The position numbers and the translations under genes were made by a program. 64,000 bases of DNA from Pseudomonadota bacterium (lineage in GTDB: Bacteria > Pseudomonadota > Gammaproteobacteria > Burkholderiales > Methylophilaceae): assembly GCA_020053735.1 (NCBI GenBank), contig JAGVMP010000004.1, forward strand, positions 57,407 through 121,406, given 5' to 3'. Numbering within the stretch: position 1 is the first letter of the stretch; every line of letters starts with the position of its first letter. This document shows, in pieces, positions 1-10,484 of the stretch. The notes under the pieces are model-generated. The model saw nothing but the letters and a program-made list of their open reading frames with translations, did not search any database and was not told the DNA's origin.

Positions 1-488
1 GTATGCCTGGTGGCAAAATCATGGTGCTGTCTGGTTTGGTAGAAAAACTCCATGCTACTGATGACGAATTGGCCGCCGTGATTGGTCACGAAATTGCCCA
101 TGCACTGCGTGAGCACGGCCGTGAGCGTATGTCACAAGCTTATGTACAACAATTCGGTCTGCAAGCACTAGCGGCATTAGCCACCGGTTCAGCCGCAGGT
201 GGAGCGGCGGTACAAGCAGCTGGTATGGGGTCGCAACTATTTTTCGCTATGCCAAATGGCCGCGAGCAAGAGCGCGAAGCCGACAAAATGGGTTTAGAGC
301 TTGCCGCACGTGCGGGCTTTAATCCAGATGCCGCCGTGACTTTATGGCAAAAAATGGGGGCACAAAGCAAAAGTGCTCCACCCGAATTTTTTAGCACCCA
401 CCCAGCAAACGAAAATCGTATCGCTGAATTGAAAGCATTAGCGCCGAAAGTGCGCCCTCTATACGAAGCGGCAAAAGCTAAAAAATAA
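1..488 (+). CDS. M48-family metalloprotease, C-terminal part (5' end outside window)
   Basis: This is the C-terminal 160 or so residues of a zinc metallopeptidase of the M48 (Ste24/HtpX/BepA/LoiP) family. The frame is open to the left edge. Bases 1-2 complete a Cys codon before MPGGKIMVLSG, matching the family pattern NAxCMPGGKI, so the first ATG is internal. The zinc-binding HExxH motif is present as HEIAH, and the third ligand region is EQEREADKMGLELAARAGF. The protein ends shortly after the FFSTHPANENRIAEL block that is typical of periplasmic members. There is no C-terminal TPR region, so it resembles the short LoiP/YggG type more than BepA. It is presumed to act in periplasmic or outer-membrane protein quality control. 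The stop codon is part of the inverted repeat that follows. Confidence 0.9.
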   Translation, partial: MPGGKIMVLSGLVEKLHATDDELAAVIGHEIAHALREHGRERMSQAYVQQFGLQALAALATGSAAGGAAVQAAGMGSQLFFAMPNGREQEREADKMGLELAARAGFNPDAAVTLWQKMGAQSKSAPPEFFSTHPANENRIAELKALAPKVRPLYEAAKAKK

Positions 489-605
489 ATTAACAAATAG
501 AGCGAATTGCTGCGTTACGCAGTACTCGCAATCCTCATGTACTAAAACGTACATTCTGGTTGTTGCGTGCTGTGCGCCTTGCACTTCATCTCTACTTGTT
601 AATTT
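487..605. repeat. Long imperfect palindrome (stop-anchored inverted repeat, copy I)
   Basis: A 119-nt imperfect palindrome starts inside the stop codon of the M48 gene. The outer arms are AAATTAACAAATAGAG and CTCTACTTGTTAATTT, 15 of 16 bases paired. The exact centre is ATGTAC, a TAAAAC loop, then GTACAT. The inner part (AGATG-AGTGC-AGGCGCAC when read on the minus strand) is shared with the repeat at 44486-44622, whereas the outer arms are not. This is probably a REP/BIME-like or MITE-like element, or a structured 3' UTR. Confidence 0.75.
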
Positions 606-618
606 ATAACTTTTAAAT

Positions 619-655
619 TTAAAAGCGCGTATTTTTACGCGCTTTTTTGTTTTTG
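619..655 (+). terminator. Rho-independent terminator
   Basis: The hairpin AAAAGCGCGTA-TTTT-TACGCGCTTTT is followed by a T-rich tract. It sits downstream of the M48 gene and its palindromic repeat and just upstream of the dapD promoter region (GGTTAAAATG, about 36 nt before the dapD ATG). Confidence 0.85.
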
Positions 656-708
656 CGCGGCTTAGGTTAAAATGGCTGCTTTCGTCAATTAATCTACTAG
701 AGAGCCTC

Positions 709-1536
709 ATGGATCCACGCCTAAGTATTATCGAAGCCGCGTTTGAAGACCGCGCCAATATTAACCCAGCCAACGCATCTGCTGAAATCAAAACAACGGT
801 AAATTCTATTATTGCCGACTTAGACGCAGGCAATTTGCGCGTGGCCAGTCGTATTGGTGATAGTCAAAATTGGGAAACCCATCAATGGTTGAAAAAGGCC
901 GTGTTGCTATCATTCCGCTTAGAAGAAAACGTATTGATGGATGATGGCGTGACAAAATATTTTGATAAAGTACCGCCAAAACTTGCCAATTATTCCGAGG
1001 CAGACTTCAAAGCAGGTGGCTTTCGTGTAGTCCCTAATGCAATCGTGCGTCGCGGTTCCTTTATCGGCAAGAATGCTGTTTTAATGCCTAGCTACGTCAA
1101 TATTGGCGCGCATGTGGGCGAAGGCAGCATGGTAGACACCTGGGCAACTGTCGGCTCTTGCGCGCAAATCGGCAAAAACGTGCACCTATCTGGCGGCGTG
1201 GGTATTGGCGGCGTATTAGAACCTGTACAAGCGGGACCAACCATCATTGGCGATAATTGCTTTATTGGCGCCCGTTCTGAAGTTGTAGAAGGCGTGGTGG
1301 TAGAAGACAATTGCGTCATCTCGATGGGCGTGTATATTGGCCAAAGCACCAAAATTTATGACCGCGAAACTGGCGAAGTGTTTTATGGCCGCGTGCCTGC
1401 GGGCTCAGTCGTCGTTTCTGGCAACTTGCCATCAAAAGACGGTGCGTATAGCTTATATTGTGCAATCATCGTTAAGAAAGTAGATGCCAAAACTTTAGGT
1501 AAAGTAGGCATTAATGAATTATTGCGTGGTATTTAA
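709..1536 (+). CDS. dapD: 2,3,4,5-tetrahydropyridine-2,6-dicarboxylate N-succinyltransferase
   Basis: DapD transfers succinyl from succinyl-CoA to tetrahydrodipicolinate in the succinylase branch of lysine and meso-diaminopimelate synthesis, in the cytoplasm. At 275 aa it has the usual family length. The first 100 or so residues form the alpha-helical N-terminal domain. From about residue 105 to 235 the sequence is a left-handed beta-helix of hexapeptide repeats (for example [20 protein letters not shown], then VGIGGVLEP). A TAAAAT -10-like box (667-672) precedes the ATG by about 36 nt, so the gene appears to have its own promoter. The next enzyme of the branch present here is dapE, about 2.7 kb downstream. 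A GGDEF-EAL gene separates the two. Confidence 0.97.
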   Translation: MDPRLSIIEAAFEDRANINPANASAEIKTTVNSIIADLDAGNLRVASRIGDSQNWETHQWLKKAVLLSFRLEENVLMDDGVTKYFDKVPPKLANYSEADFKAGGFRVVPNAIVRRGSFIGKNAVLMPSYVNIGAHVGEGSMVDTWATVGSCAQIGKNVHLSGGVGIGGVLEPVQAGPTIIGDNCFIGARSEVVEGVVVEDNCVISMGVYIGQSTKIYDRETGEVFYGRVPAGSVVVSGNLPSKDGAYSLYCAIIVKKVDAKTLGKVGINELLRGI

Positions 1537-1601
1537 ATACTTGCTAAAAATATTGTCAATATTTCAACATTAATACAGCCCACTTTACTCGCTGAATATA
1601 A

Positions 1602-1637
1602 AATCATACGCTTGTTATTTTTAGCAAGCGTATGATT
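1602..1637. terminator. Strong hairpin after dapD (terminator-like)
   Basis: A perfect 13-bp stem, AATCATACGCTTG with CAAGCGTATGATT, flanks a 10-nt T-rich loop. No clear T run follows the 3' arm, so it may be an mRNA 3'-end stabiliser rather than a strict intrinsic terminator. It is the only notable structure in the 150-base gap between dapD and the GGDEF-EAL gene. Confidence 0.5.
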
Positions 1638-1722
1638 AATATCAATAATTACCACCAATCCAAACGCCATCTACACGCTGGCACATCAATTGCTTAAGAT
1701 TTACCCAATAACATTAATAATA

Positions 1723-3870
1723 ATGTATAGGGTTCAATTGACAACAATTAACGTGGACATTTGGTTAATTCTACTTTCGCTACTAGCGAGTAGCTTTGCC
1801 ATGTTTGTCACCTTCAGCTTTGTAAATCGTTTATATCACGCGACCACTTCTGACAGAAAATTTCTATTACCAACTTACGCCCTGACAGTAGGTAGCGGAC
1901 TATTAGGCATTCATTTTATCAATTTTCTCGCTTTTAATAGCGGGGCCACATTTCAACTTTCTGCAAAGTTTATGCTGGCATCTTGGCTTGCCGCGCTCTT
2001 TGTGGGTTATGTTTTATGTGAGGTCTCAAGCAAAAAAATAATCCCATTAAGATTATTAGTGCTCAGCGGCGTATTAGCTGGATTGGGCAGTTACACCATG
2101 TTCTATATGTGTGTTATCTCTATACATACATCCAGTAATATTAGTTTTGATGTTTTATCGTTTTTTATTGCACTGATTTTAGCAATTTGCACAAGCACGC
2201 TAGCCTTGTTAACGCTATCTTGGATGAAAGAATATGCAGGCGAAAACTCATTACTCCTTAAACTTATTTTTTCATTGTTTATGGCGGTCGCGATTGTTGG
2301 CCTCCATATCACCTTTAACGCCTCAGCAATTACACAAGCCAATACTTTGGTTGCGACAACTAGTGATATCGCCAATAAAAAAATGTTGGCTACCATCATC
2401 TCGCTTGCTATCGTCTGCTTATTTTTATTAGTATTTGTAGTTGCTCTTTTTTATGAAAAATTTGGCAAAAATATATTTAAATTTGGGCATGTCAGCAAGC
2501 AAAAACAAACAAATACGCTCAACATTAAAGACGCGCTGACTAACCTGCCAAATCGCCTTGCATTTCGCCAGCTTTTAGAGACCTCTGTCAAACATTGTAT
2601 ACCTGCTGGTAACACCATTGCGTTGGCCTATATTGACTTGGACCACTTCAAACCAATTAACGATAAATTTGGCCATCATGTGGGTGATGCTGTGTTAACC
2701 ACTGTTGCGCAGAGATTACAAGCCGCTATGCGCAGCTGCGACGTGGTTGCGCGACTAGGTGGCGATGAGTTTGCAGCTTTAATTGAGGACATTGAGTCAG
2801 ACAAAGACATCATCCCGATTGTAGAACGTATCGTTAAATCGGTTAATTCACCAATCTATATTAACCGCCAGTTAATTGAGGTTTCATGCTCAGTTGGCAT
2901 CGCTTTATATCCGCGCGATGGCAATATTGAAAAGCTGATGATTTGTGCCGATAGCGCCATGTATAAAGCTAAACAAAATGGTAAAAATCAATTTAAATTT
3001 TACGACACCGAACTAGAGTCTGCATCAAACAATATGCAAATAATGCAAGCAGACATGTTGGCAGCTATTGAAAAAAACCAATTTTCACTTTTATATCAGC
3101 CTAAGCTGGATTGTAAAACCCAACTTTTTGTTGGCGCTGAGGCGCTTATTCGTTGGAATCACCCAACCAAAGGTGTCATTATGCCGACTGACTTGATTCC
3201 TGCTGCCGAGCATTTAGGTTTAATTGATCAAATTAACGATTGGGTGACACAAGAAGCTTGCCGCGCTATTGGCCGCGCCAAAACCAAGGGCATTGATCTT
3301 AACCTTTCCATTAATTTATCTAAACATCGCTTTCGCAATAAAAATTTAGTGGCCGAAACCATCCGCTATTTAAAACAATCTGATGCGCCAGCAGAAAATC
3401 TAACCTTTGAAATTAAAGAAACTTCTGGCGTAAGAGACGAAGCACTATTCAACCAACTCATCACACAACTCAAAGCAGCCAATATTCGAATTGCTTTGGA
3501 TGATTTTGGTTTGCATCCTTTCACACTCAACTACTTGCAAGATTTAAATGTAGATGAAATTAAAATCGATAAAATATTTATAGATAAGCTAAATGCTCAA
3601 GCTGAGTCGTGGAAACTGATTGGGGTACTGATTAACCTAGCGCACACATTAAACATTAATGTAGTGGCTGAGGGCATAGAGAATCAGACTCAGCGCAGTG
3701 TACTTACGCAACTTGGCTGCGACCATATGCAGGGTTACTTATTCTCCGCACCGATTAATGAAAGCGATTTATATCGCTTCTGCAACCAGCATCACTTAAG
3801 TTTTGACCAAACCAGTTTTGAGCAGACCAGTTTTGAAAATACTGTGCAAGAAAATTTAGCCTCAGCATAA
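1723..3870 (+). CDS. Membrane-anchored GGDEF-EAL protein with MHYT-like sensor
   Basis: This is a predicted bifunctional cyclic-di-GMP enzyme. The N-terminal 250 or so residues contain about seven membrane segments with degenerate MHYT-type motifs (LGIHFINF, MFYMCVIS, GLHITFN), so sensing of a small ligand such as a gas or metal is possible but uncertain. The GGDEF domain begins at DALTNLPNRLAF and has an intact RLGGDEFAAL active site. The EAL domain (GAEALIRWNHP onwards) keeps the motif-bearing residues in INLSKHR, FEIKE, LDDFG, IKIDK, AEGIEN and MQGYLFS, so phosphodiesterase activity is plausible. The C-terminus carries three tandem 15-nt repeats encoding SFDQT-like units. The ORF track starts at TTG 1690; I prefer the ATG at 1723, but neither has a clear Shine-Dalgarno. 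Confidence 0.85.
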   Translation: MYRVQLTTINVDIWLILLSLLASSFAMFVTFSFVNRLYHATTSDRKFLLPTYALTVGSGLLGIHFINFLAFNSGATFQLSAKFMLASWLAALFVGYVLCEVSSKKIIPLRLLVLSGVLAGLGSYTMFYMCVISIHTSSNISFDVLSFFIALILAICTSTLALLTLSWMKEYAGENSLLLKLIFSLFMAVAIVGLHITFNASAITQANTLVATTSDIANKKMLATIISLAIVCLFLLVFVVALFYEKFGKNIFKFGHVSKQKQTNTLNIKDALTNLPNRLAFRQLLETSVKHCIPAGNTIALAYIDLDHFKPINDKFGHHVGDAVLTTVAQRLQAAMRSCDVVARLGGDEFAALIEDIESDKDIIPIVERIVKSVNSPIYINRQLIEVSCSVGIALYPRDGNIEKLMICADSAMYKAKQNGKNQFKFYDTELESASNNMQIMQADMLAAIEKNQFSLLYQPKLDCKTQLFVGAEALIRWNHPTKGVIMPTDLIPAAEHLGLIDQINDWVTQEACRAIGRAKTKGIDLNLSINLSKHRFRNKNLVAETIRYLKQSDAPAENLTFEIKETSGVRDEALFNQLITQLKAANIRIALDDFGLHPFTLNYLQDLNVDEIKIDKIFIDKLNAQAESWKLIGVLINLAHTLNINVVAEGIENQTQRSVLTQLGCDHMQGYLFSAPINESDLYRFCNQHHLSFDQTSFEQTSFENTVQENLASA

Positions 3871-3916
3871 CAATACATCAGCAGCGCATTTATATGCAGA
3901 GGGTGGTATGTGCTGT

Positions 3917-3928
3917 TAAAATGCTGTT

Positions 3929-3931
<3 letters not shown>
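3917..3931 (+). promoter_or_regulatory. -10 box 6 nt before the yffB ATG (possible leaderless start)
   Basis: TGTTAAAATG places a TAAAAT -10 hexamer at 3917-3922, exactly 6 nt before the ATG at 3929. Transcription would start at or next to the ATG. No Shine-Dalgarno is present and no convincing -35 is visible. The same arrangement occurs before ribE and fccA. Confidence 0.4.
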
Positions 3932-5424
<1,493 letters not shown>

Positions 5425-5440
5425 AGAAATTATTAAGTCA

Positions 5441-6355
5441 ATGCATTATCCAAGATTAGCAGAAGAACTTTACACCATTCGCGATTGGCTGCGCTTTACC
5501 GTAAGCCAGTTTGAAGCATCCGACATTTTTTTTGGTCACGGCACAGACAATAGCTATGACGAGGCGGTATGGTTGGTAATGAGTGCGCTACATTTGCCGC
5601 ACGACACACTACACAATTTTTTAGATGCGGTAATTACCGAAACCGAGCGCAAACATCTAGCGCATCTCATCGAACAGCGCATCACCAAGCGTACCCCTAC
5701 AGCATATTTACTGCGCGAAGCATGGCTGCGTGGCTTTAAGTTTTATGTAGATGAACGCGTCATTGTGCCACGCAGTTTTATTGCCGAATTGTTAGATTTT
5801 AACGAAGAAGGTGAGCATGGCTTACAACCGTGGATTGAGCATCCTGAACTGATTAATTCTGCGGCAGACATTTGCACTGGCAGTGGCTGCTTAGGTATTT
5901 TGCTGGCTAATGCCTTCCCAGATGCCGCCATTGATGTGGTGGATATTTCAGCTGATGCGATTGCAGTGTGCAACATCAACATTGCCAATTACGGCTTGCA
6001 AGAACAAGTCACCGCCGTTCAATCAGATATGTTTACTGCGTTAAAAGGCAAAAAGTACGATTTGATTATCTCTAACCCGCCTTACGTAGATGCACCGAGC
6101 ATGGCGAAGCTGCCAACAGAATATCGCAACGAGCCACAAATTGCCCTGGGTAGTGGCGATGCAGGTTTAGATCACACCCACACTATTTTGCGTGAAGCGG
6201 CTAAGTACTTAAATGATGAAGGTATTTTGGTGGTGGAAATTGGTCATAATCGCGATGCGCTAGAAGCGGCTTATCCTGAAGTGGCATTTACCTGGCTGGA
6301 AGTTGCCGCGGGTAATCAGTTTGTGTTTCTGCTGACGAAAGAACAGTTAATTTAA
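5441..6355 (+). CDS. prmB: 50S ribosomal protein L3 N5-glutamine methyltransferase
   Basis: PrmB is an S-adenosylmethionine-dependent class I methyltransferase that methylates a glutamine side chain of ribosomal protein L3. At 304 aa it has an N-terminal helical domain (to about residue 125) followed by the Rossmann methyltransferase fold with ADICTGSGCLGILLA as the AdoMet-binding loop. The catalytic NPPY motif (ISNPPYVDAPSM) is intact. The PrmB-type N-terminus (RDWLRFTVSQFEASDIFFGHG) separates it from the release-factor enzyme PrmC. It follows dapE by 16 nt and is probably the last gene of the yffB-dapE-prmB unit. It converges with the minus-strand lipoprotein gene, leaving only 18 nt between stops and no clear terminator. 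Confidence 0.95.
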   Translation: MHYPRLAEELYTIRDWLRFTVSQFEASDIFFGHGTDNSYDEAVWLVMSALHLPHDTLHNFLDAVITETERKHLAHLIEQRITKRTPTAYLLREAWLRGFKFYVDERVIVPRSFIAELLDFNEEGEHGLQPWIEHPELINSAADICTGSGCLGILLANAFPDAAIDVVDISADAIAVCNINIANYGLQEQVTAVQSDMFTALKGKKYDLIISNPPYVDAPSMAKLPTEYRNEPQIALGSGDAGLDHTHTILREAAKYLNDEGILVVEIGHNRDALEAAYPEVAFTWLEVAAGNQFVFLLTKEQLI

Positions 6356-6373
6356 CTGTCAGCAAACGCTAAA

Positions 6374-7384
6374 TTATTCGCCTGCCGAATATCTTGTGAA
6401 TAATTCACTGCGTTTAGCTCTCACTCGGCTAAATTGCCAGCTATTACCGGCACAATCATGCGCTTGCATTAGGCTTTCTAGTGTATATAAATCCCACTCG
6501 TCGTTTTCTTCTAAATTACGCTTAAATAGCGCCACTGCGGCATCGCACTTACCTGTGCGCATATAAATAGCACCCAAATCAGTCAGTGCGTCACTATGCG
6601 CATCAATACTTATCGCTTTTTCAAGCTCTGCAACCGCAGCACCTAGTTGCCCATTAACCTGATATTCTCTACCTTTGCGCCAATAAAAATCCGCTTGTAG
6701 TGCTTTTGCTAGCTTGGCATTCTTTTGTTTTACCTCTTCAATAAAAGCGAGCATCGCAGATTCAGATCCGCCCCATTGTGGGTAAAGTGTTTGAAAATAA
6801 GAGAAAGGCGCCCGCCAAATATCGCCATCACGTGCCATCGCTTCATCTACAAGGCTTTTATTTTCATCATCAAGATTTAGCAATAGGTTAATTTTCATCA
6901 TGCCACCCGCATATAAGCCAAATGGGGCCTGATGTTCGTGTGCTGTTTCCAACAGCTCTTTTGCTTGTTCTGCCAATTCTGTCATTTTTTCAAAGTTTGC
7001 TTGCGGCGTTTTGTTATATGTTTCACTACCGCGCGCATCGCTTGCTTGTTTTACCAAATACAAACCATGCAATAAGTGCGACCAACGTGAATCTGGAAAA
7101 GTTTTTACATAATCCTCAAAGCGCTTATCTGCTCCTGCATTCGCCCACTCAAGTGAAAAAATTTGCCTAGAAAACTCCGCACCTGTTAGCTTGCCTTTTT
7201 TATACCGGCTGTGTTGTTCGTCAAGGCTGGTTTCCAGCTCTTGGAAGCGGTAATTCCAAAACATACCAAGCTGATGATGGCGCATATGCAAATCGTCACT
7301 ATAACCACATGAGGTGATTAAGATGACCAACAAAAACACTAAACACCTTGGATTAAACCCAAGCTTATTCTTATTATTTAACAC
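6374..7384 (-). CDS. Putative lipoprotein with C-terminal TPR repeats
   Basis: The ORF track begins at 7513 inside rluB. The real start is probably the GTG at 7384, four bases past the rluB stop, because it has an AGAGG Shine-Dalgarno 8 nt upstream and gives a textbook lipoprotein signal: a hydrophobic CLVFLLVILITSCG stretch with lipobox Cys. The mature part is mostly helical. The last 120 residues look like tetratricopeptide repeats (AAVAELEKAISIDAHSDALTDLGAIYMRTGKCDAAVALFKRNLE). The middle region resembles DUF4034-type proteins, but I am not certain. It is likely an outer-membrane-anchored periplasmic scaffold of unknown role, translationally linked to rluB. Confidence 0.7.
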   Translation of the reverse strand: MLNNKNKLGFNPRCLVFLLVILITSCGYSDDLHMRHHQLGMFWNYRFQELETSLDEQHSRYKKGKLTGAEFSRQIFSLEWANAGADKRFEDYVKTFPDSRWSHLLHGLYLVKQASDARGSETYNKTPQANFEKMTELAEQAKELLETAHEHQAPFGLYAGGMMKINLLLNLDDENKSLVDEAMARDGDIWRAPFSYFQTLYPQWGGSESAMLAFIEEVKQKNAKLAKALQADFYWRKGREYQVNGQLGAAVAELEKAISIDAHSDALTDLGAIYMRTGKCDAAVALFKRNLEENDEWDLYTLESLMQAHDCAGNSWQFSRVRAKRSELFTRYSAGE

Positions 7385-7388
7385 CAAT

Positions 7389-8543
7389 TTAACCTCTGCC
7401 GCGATTTCTATCGTTTTTCTTTTGCATAGCTGGCGCATTTGGCAGATCGCCACGAATGCGCCTTTTACTCGGTCTAGATCCTGATTTAGATATAGTATTT
7501 TTATCGATGCCATGCGAGCCAGTATTCATACGGCCTGCAGGCCTGCTATCTTCTCTCGTGTTTGAATCACGCGGTTTTCTATTGCTTGGGTCTCTATCTA
7601 AAACACTGCTGCGTTGCTTGCGCACTTTAGGCACAAACACGCTGGTGGCTTTATCTTTTTCGCGCTGACTCAACTGCTTCATCGGCGTTCTTGGCACTTC
7701 CAAGCCTGCCCATTCCAGCAAATCCACTACTTGTTTTTGTTCTAACTTCAACATCGTGCCGCGCTTCACGCGTGGCGGCAAATTGACGGGACCAAAACGT
7801 ACGCGCATCAAACGGCTTACTGGCAGTTGAAACGCCTCAAACAAACGCCTTACTTCGCGATTCCTGCCTTCGCGAATAATCACCTGATACCAATGATTGG
7901 CGCCCTCGCCGCCTTGCGGCGAAATGCTGTCAAAACTGGCTGGGCCATCCTCTAGTTCAATACCTTGCGTCAGTGTCAGCATTTGGCCTTCGGTCAGTTC
8001 ACCAAAAATACGCACTGCATATTCCCGCTCTACCTCATAGCGTGGATGCATAAAACGGTTGGCCAACTCTCCAGAATTGGTAAAAATCAGCAAGCCGCTG
8101 GTATTGATATCCAGCCGTCCAATCGCAATCCATTTGCCTTGCTTGATGCGCGGCAGCTTATCGAATACGCTAGCGCGGCCTTCTGGGTCGTCCTGGCTGA
8201 CGATTTCACCCTCAGGCTTGTGGTAAATCAGCACTTGCGGCAGCTCTGGTTCAAAATTTAATTTAAGCGGGCGGCTATCCACACGCACCACATCGTATTG
8301 CGTCACACCTTGGCCAGGTTTGGCGGTTTCGCCATTTATGGTGACGCGGCCGCTGGCAATCATTTCCTCCATATCGCGGCGCGAGCCTAAACCCGCCAAA
8401 GCCATCAGCTTGTGTAAGCGCTGTGTGGGTTCTGCTGGAGTTAAACTTAGCCCGTTCTCGTCGACTTCTAATTTTTTAAAATCAGTCTTTGGTCTGCGTG
8501 GGGTGGCTTGTGGGTCGCGCTGCTGTTTGAATGGACGTGCCAT
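7389..8543 (-). CDS. rluB: 23S rRNA pseudouridine(2605) synthase
   Basis: RluB isomerises a uridine of helix 80 in 23S rRNA. An N-terminal S4 RNA-binding domain (RLHKLMALAGLGSRRDMEEMIASGRV, about residues 42-95) precedes the RsuA-family catalytic domain with its Asp in GRLDINTSGLLIF. The GREGRNREVRRLFEAF stretch is typical of the family. After about residue 285 there is a low-complexity basic tail (PRDSNTREDSRPAGR) of nearly 100 residues, as is common in RluB, probably contacting RNA. It is the last conserved gene of the scpA-scpB-rluB group; a lipoprotein gene follows at once. The 67 nt between scpB and rluB hold no clear signal. Confidence 0.95.
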   Translation of the reverse strand: MARPFKQQRDPQATPRRPKTDFKKLEVDENGLSLTPAEPTQRLHKLMALAGLGSRRDMEEMIASGRVTINGETAKPGQGVTQYDVVRVDSRPLKLNFEPELPQVLIYHKPEGEIVSQDDPEGRASVFDKLPRIKQGKWIAIGRLDINTSGLLIFTNSGELANRFMHPRYEVEREYAVRIFGELTEGQMLTLTQGIELEDGPASFDSISPQGGEGANHWYQVIIREGRNREVRRLFEAFQLPVSRLMRVRFGPVNLPPRVKRGTMLKLEQKQVVDLLEWAGLEVPRTPMKQLSQREKDKATSVFVPKVRKQRSSVLDRDPSNRKPRDSNTREDSRPAGRMNTGSHGIDKNTISKSGSRPSKRRIRGDLPNAPAMQKKNDRNRGRG

Positions 8544-8610
8544 ATGAGTAAACTATTGATTGCAAAAGCGCATTTTACAGCAGTTAGCGTTAAAGCTAGA
8601 ATAAAATATA

Positions 8611-9162
8611 TTAACTATCGAGCGGAATTTCCGCTTGGGCAAAATCTTCAAACGGGGGCAACTCAGAAATTGAGCGCAAATTCAGGTCATCTAAAAAGTG
8701 CTTAGTCGTAGCATACAGCGATGGTCGCCCAGGCACTTCGCGCTGCCCAACTACATCAATCCAATCACGCTCTTGCAATTGGCGCATTACGTTCGGGTTT
8801 ACTGCTACGCCGCGAATTTGCTCAATATCTCCGCGCGTTACGGGTTGGCGGTAAGCGATAATGGCAAGCGTTTCCATCACCGCGCGGCTATATTTTGGTT
8901 GCCGTTCTGGGCTAAGGCGCACAATAAATTCGCTGAACTGTGGCTTGGCTTGAAAGCGGTAACCAGTGGCTACTTGCACCAACTCCAATGTTTTCTCAGC
9001 CCAATCTATTTTCAGCTCATCCAACAGCATTCTTAAGGTGGTGCGCTCCATGCGACCAGCAAACAGCTTTAGCATGTCATCCAAACTAAGTGGCTGGCCA
9101 GCAGTCAGCAGTGCAGCCTCTAAAATCTGCTTCATTTCGCTAATATTATCGGGTTCTTTCAT
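8611..9162 (-). CDS. scpB: Segregation and condensation protein B
   Basis: ScpB is a winged-helix dimer that binds the kleisin ScpA and regulates the SMC complex in chromosome segregation. The 183-aa product shows the two winged-helix units with the conserved ALLTAGQPLSLDDML opening, ETLAIIAYRQPVTRGDIEQIRGVAVN in the second unit, and GRPSLYATTKHFLDDL near the end. It follows scpA with two bases between genes, so the two are co-translated. No smc gene lies in the window. Confidence 0.95.
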   Translation of the reverse strand: MKEPDNISEMKQILEAALLTAGQPLSLDDMLKLFAGRMERTTLRMLLDELKIDWAEKTLELVQVATGYRFQAKPQFSEFIVRLSPERQPKYSRAVMETLAIIAYRQPVTRGDIEQIRGVAVNPNVMRQLQERDWIDVVGQREVPGRPSLYATTKHFLDDLNLRSISELPPFEDFAQAEIPLDS

Positions 9163-9164
9163 GC

Positions 9165-9992
9165 TTACTCACTAACACTTTCACCTAAATTGGCTTGCAG
9201 GTAAATCGGCGAAAACGCTTGTTGCTGCGTCATGCGAATCAAGCCTTCTTTTGCCAATTCTAAAATCGCTAAAAAATTCACCACAAGTTTAGCCAAACCA
9301 TCGTGTGCCATATCAAATAATTGCGAAAACTCTACCATGCCGTCAGTCTTCAAGCGTCGTAGAATCTGGCTCATGTGCTCGCGTACAGAAAGCTCTTGCT
9401 TGCCGATTTTATGGTGACTATTCAATTTGGCACGTTTCAGCACATTGCGCCATGCCTCTACCAACTCATCCAAACTCACTTCGGGCGGTTTGATTTCTGA
9501 TATGTGCTGATAATAAGCGGCCGCGACACTAATATCCACGCCGACTTGCGGCATGGCATCCAAACGCGCGGCAGCGAGTTTAATCGCCTCATATTCCATT
9601 AACCGGCGCACCAATTCGGCACGCGGGTCATCTTCCTCAGCAATTTCAGCAGGTTTTGGCAGCAACATGCGCGATTTAATCTCAATCAACATTGCTGACA
9701 TCAACAAATAATCGGCAGCGAGTTCTAGCTTATTCACCTTCATTTTTTCTACATACACCATATATTGCTTGGTCAGCTCAGCCATGGGAATGTCGAGAAT
9801 ATCCAGATTGTGCTTGCGAATAAGGTACAACAGCAAATCGAGCGGGCCTTCAAACGCTTCTAAATATACTTCCAGCGCATCGGGCGGAATGTATAAATCG
9901 TGCGGCAACTCGCTAAGCGTTTCGCCCTTAATTTTAATTTCTGGGATTTTAATTTCAGGGGTTTTAATTTCTGAGTTAAGCTGCGTTAACAT
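9165..9992 (-). CDS. scpA: Segregation and condensation protein A (kleisin)
   Basis: ScpA is the kleisin subunit that bridges SMC heads and recruits ScpB. The core starts at about residue 40 (YLEAFEGPLDLLLYLIRKHNLDILDIPMAELTKQYM), the strongly conserved ScpA N-terminal domain. The C-terminal winged helix is around REHMSQILRRLKTDGMVEFSQLF. The 35-residue N-terminal extension is odd: it is built of near-identical units (EIKTP, EIKIP, EIKIK) encoded by a short tandem repeat at 9930-9975. The true start could lie inside this extension. The gene is immediately upstream of scpB. Confidence 0.93.
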   Translation of the reverse strand: MLTQLNSEIKTPEIKIPEIKIKGETLSELPHDLYIPPDALEVYLEAFEGPLDLLLYLIRKHNLDILDIPMAELTKQYMVYVEKMKVNKLELAADYLLMSAMLIEIKSRMLLPKPAEIAEEDDPRAELVRRLMEYEAIKLAAARLDAMPQVGVDISVAAAYYQHISEIKPPEVSLDELVEAWRNVLKRAKLNSHHKIGKQELSVREHMSQILRRLKTDGMVEFSQLFDMAHDGLAKLVVNFLAILELAKEGLIRMTQQQAFSPIYLQANLGESVSE

Positions 9993-10006
9993 TCGTGTAA
10001 GCTTTT

Positions 10007-10339
10007 TTAATGAACCACTGATTTAGAAAACACGTTAATCACAACCGCACCCGCAATAATCAAACCCATGCCGACAATGGCGGGCATATCCAACACTTGC
10101 CGATACACCACCCAGCCAATAATCGACACCAGCACAATGCCCATGCCCGACCAAATGGCATACATAATGCCCACCGGCAGCACACGCATACTTAGCGCCA
10201 TAAAATAAAACGCTGTGCCATAACCCACCACCACAATGAGTGAAGGCCATAACCGTGTAAACTCGTTAGACGCTTTCAGTGCGGTGGTGCCAACCACTTC
10301 TGCGACGATTGCGATGGCAAGTGCTACCCAATGATTCAT
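10007..10339 (-). CDS. Small multidrug resistance (SMR) family transporter
   Basis: A four-helix membrane transporter of the EmrE/QacE branch. The track start (10357) gives MFNKETM; the ATG at 10339 is preferred because AAGGA lies 5 nt upstream, giving about 110 aa, the normal SMR length. The essential membrane glutamate is in the first helix (AIAIVAEVVGTTALKAS), and the last helices contain GLIIAGAVVINVFS. It would be a proton-coupled exporter of cationic or guanidinium-like compounds; the substrate cannot be read from the sequence. It lies between the orphan ORF at 10485 and scpA, interrupting the otherwise conserved trpS-scpA order. Confidence 0.9.
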   Translation of the reverse strand: MNHWVALAIAIVAEVVGTTALKASNEFTRLWPSLIVVVGYGTAFYFMALSMRVLPVGIMYAIWSGMGIVLVSIIGWVVYRQVLDMPAIVGMGLIIAGAVVINVFSKSVVH

Positions 10340-10373
10340 CGTTTCCTTGTTAAACATTTACACTAAAAAACAT

Positions 10374-10412
10374 ATGCCCTACAACCCGCATGGATATTGG
10401 CTCACAGAGCAT
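10374..10412 (-). repeat. 39-nt ATGGATATTGG element, intergenic copy
   Basis: The copy starts ATGCCCT, has the core ATGGATATTGG at 10390-10400 and ends AGAGCAT exactly 39 nt after the start. The ends are complementary apart from one position, so the unit can fold as a hairpin. It matches the intergenic copy at 56160-56198 (read on the other strand) at about 31 of 39 positions. It lies between the SMR gene and the orphan ORF, both on the minus strand. Confidence 0.7.
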
Positions 10413-10484
10413 CTATTATCTATTATTTTTAGATATAAATATATCTTTTGTATATGAAGGCAAGCGCCATCCCCTCCGCACAAT

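Noticed and set aside
140-496. Minus-strand ORF of 118 aa inside the M48 gene
   Set aside because: Antisense shadow of a clearly conserved coding region.
459-833. Minus-strand ORF of 124 aa across the M48-dapD gap
   Set aside because: It runs through a palindromic repeat, a terminator and the antisense of dapD; no ribosome binding site and no recognisable protein.
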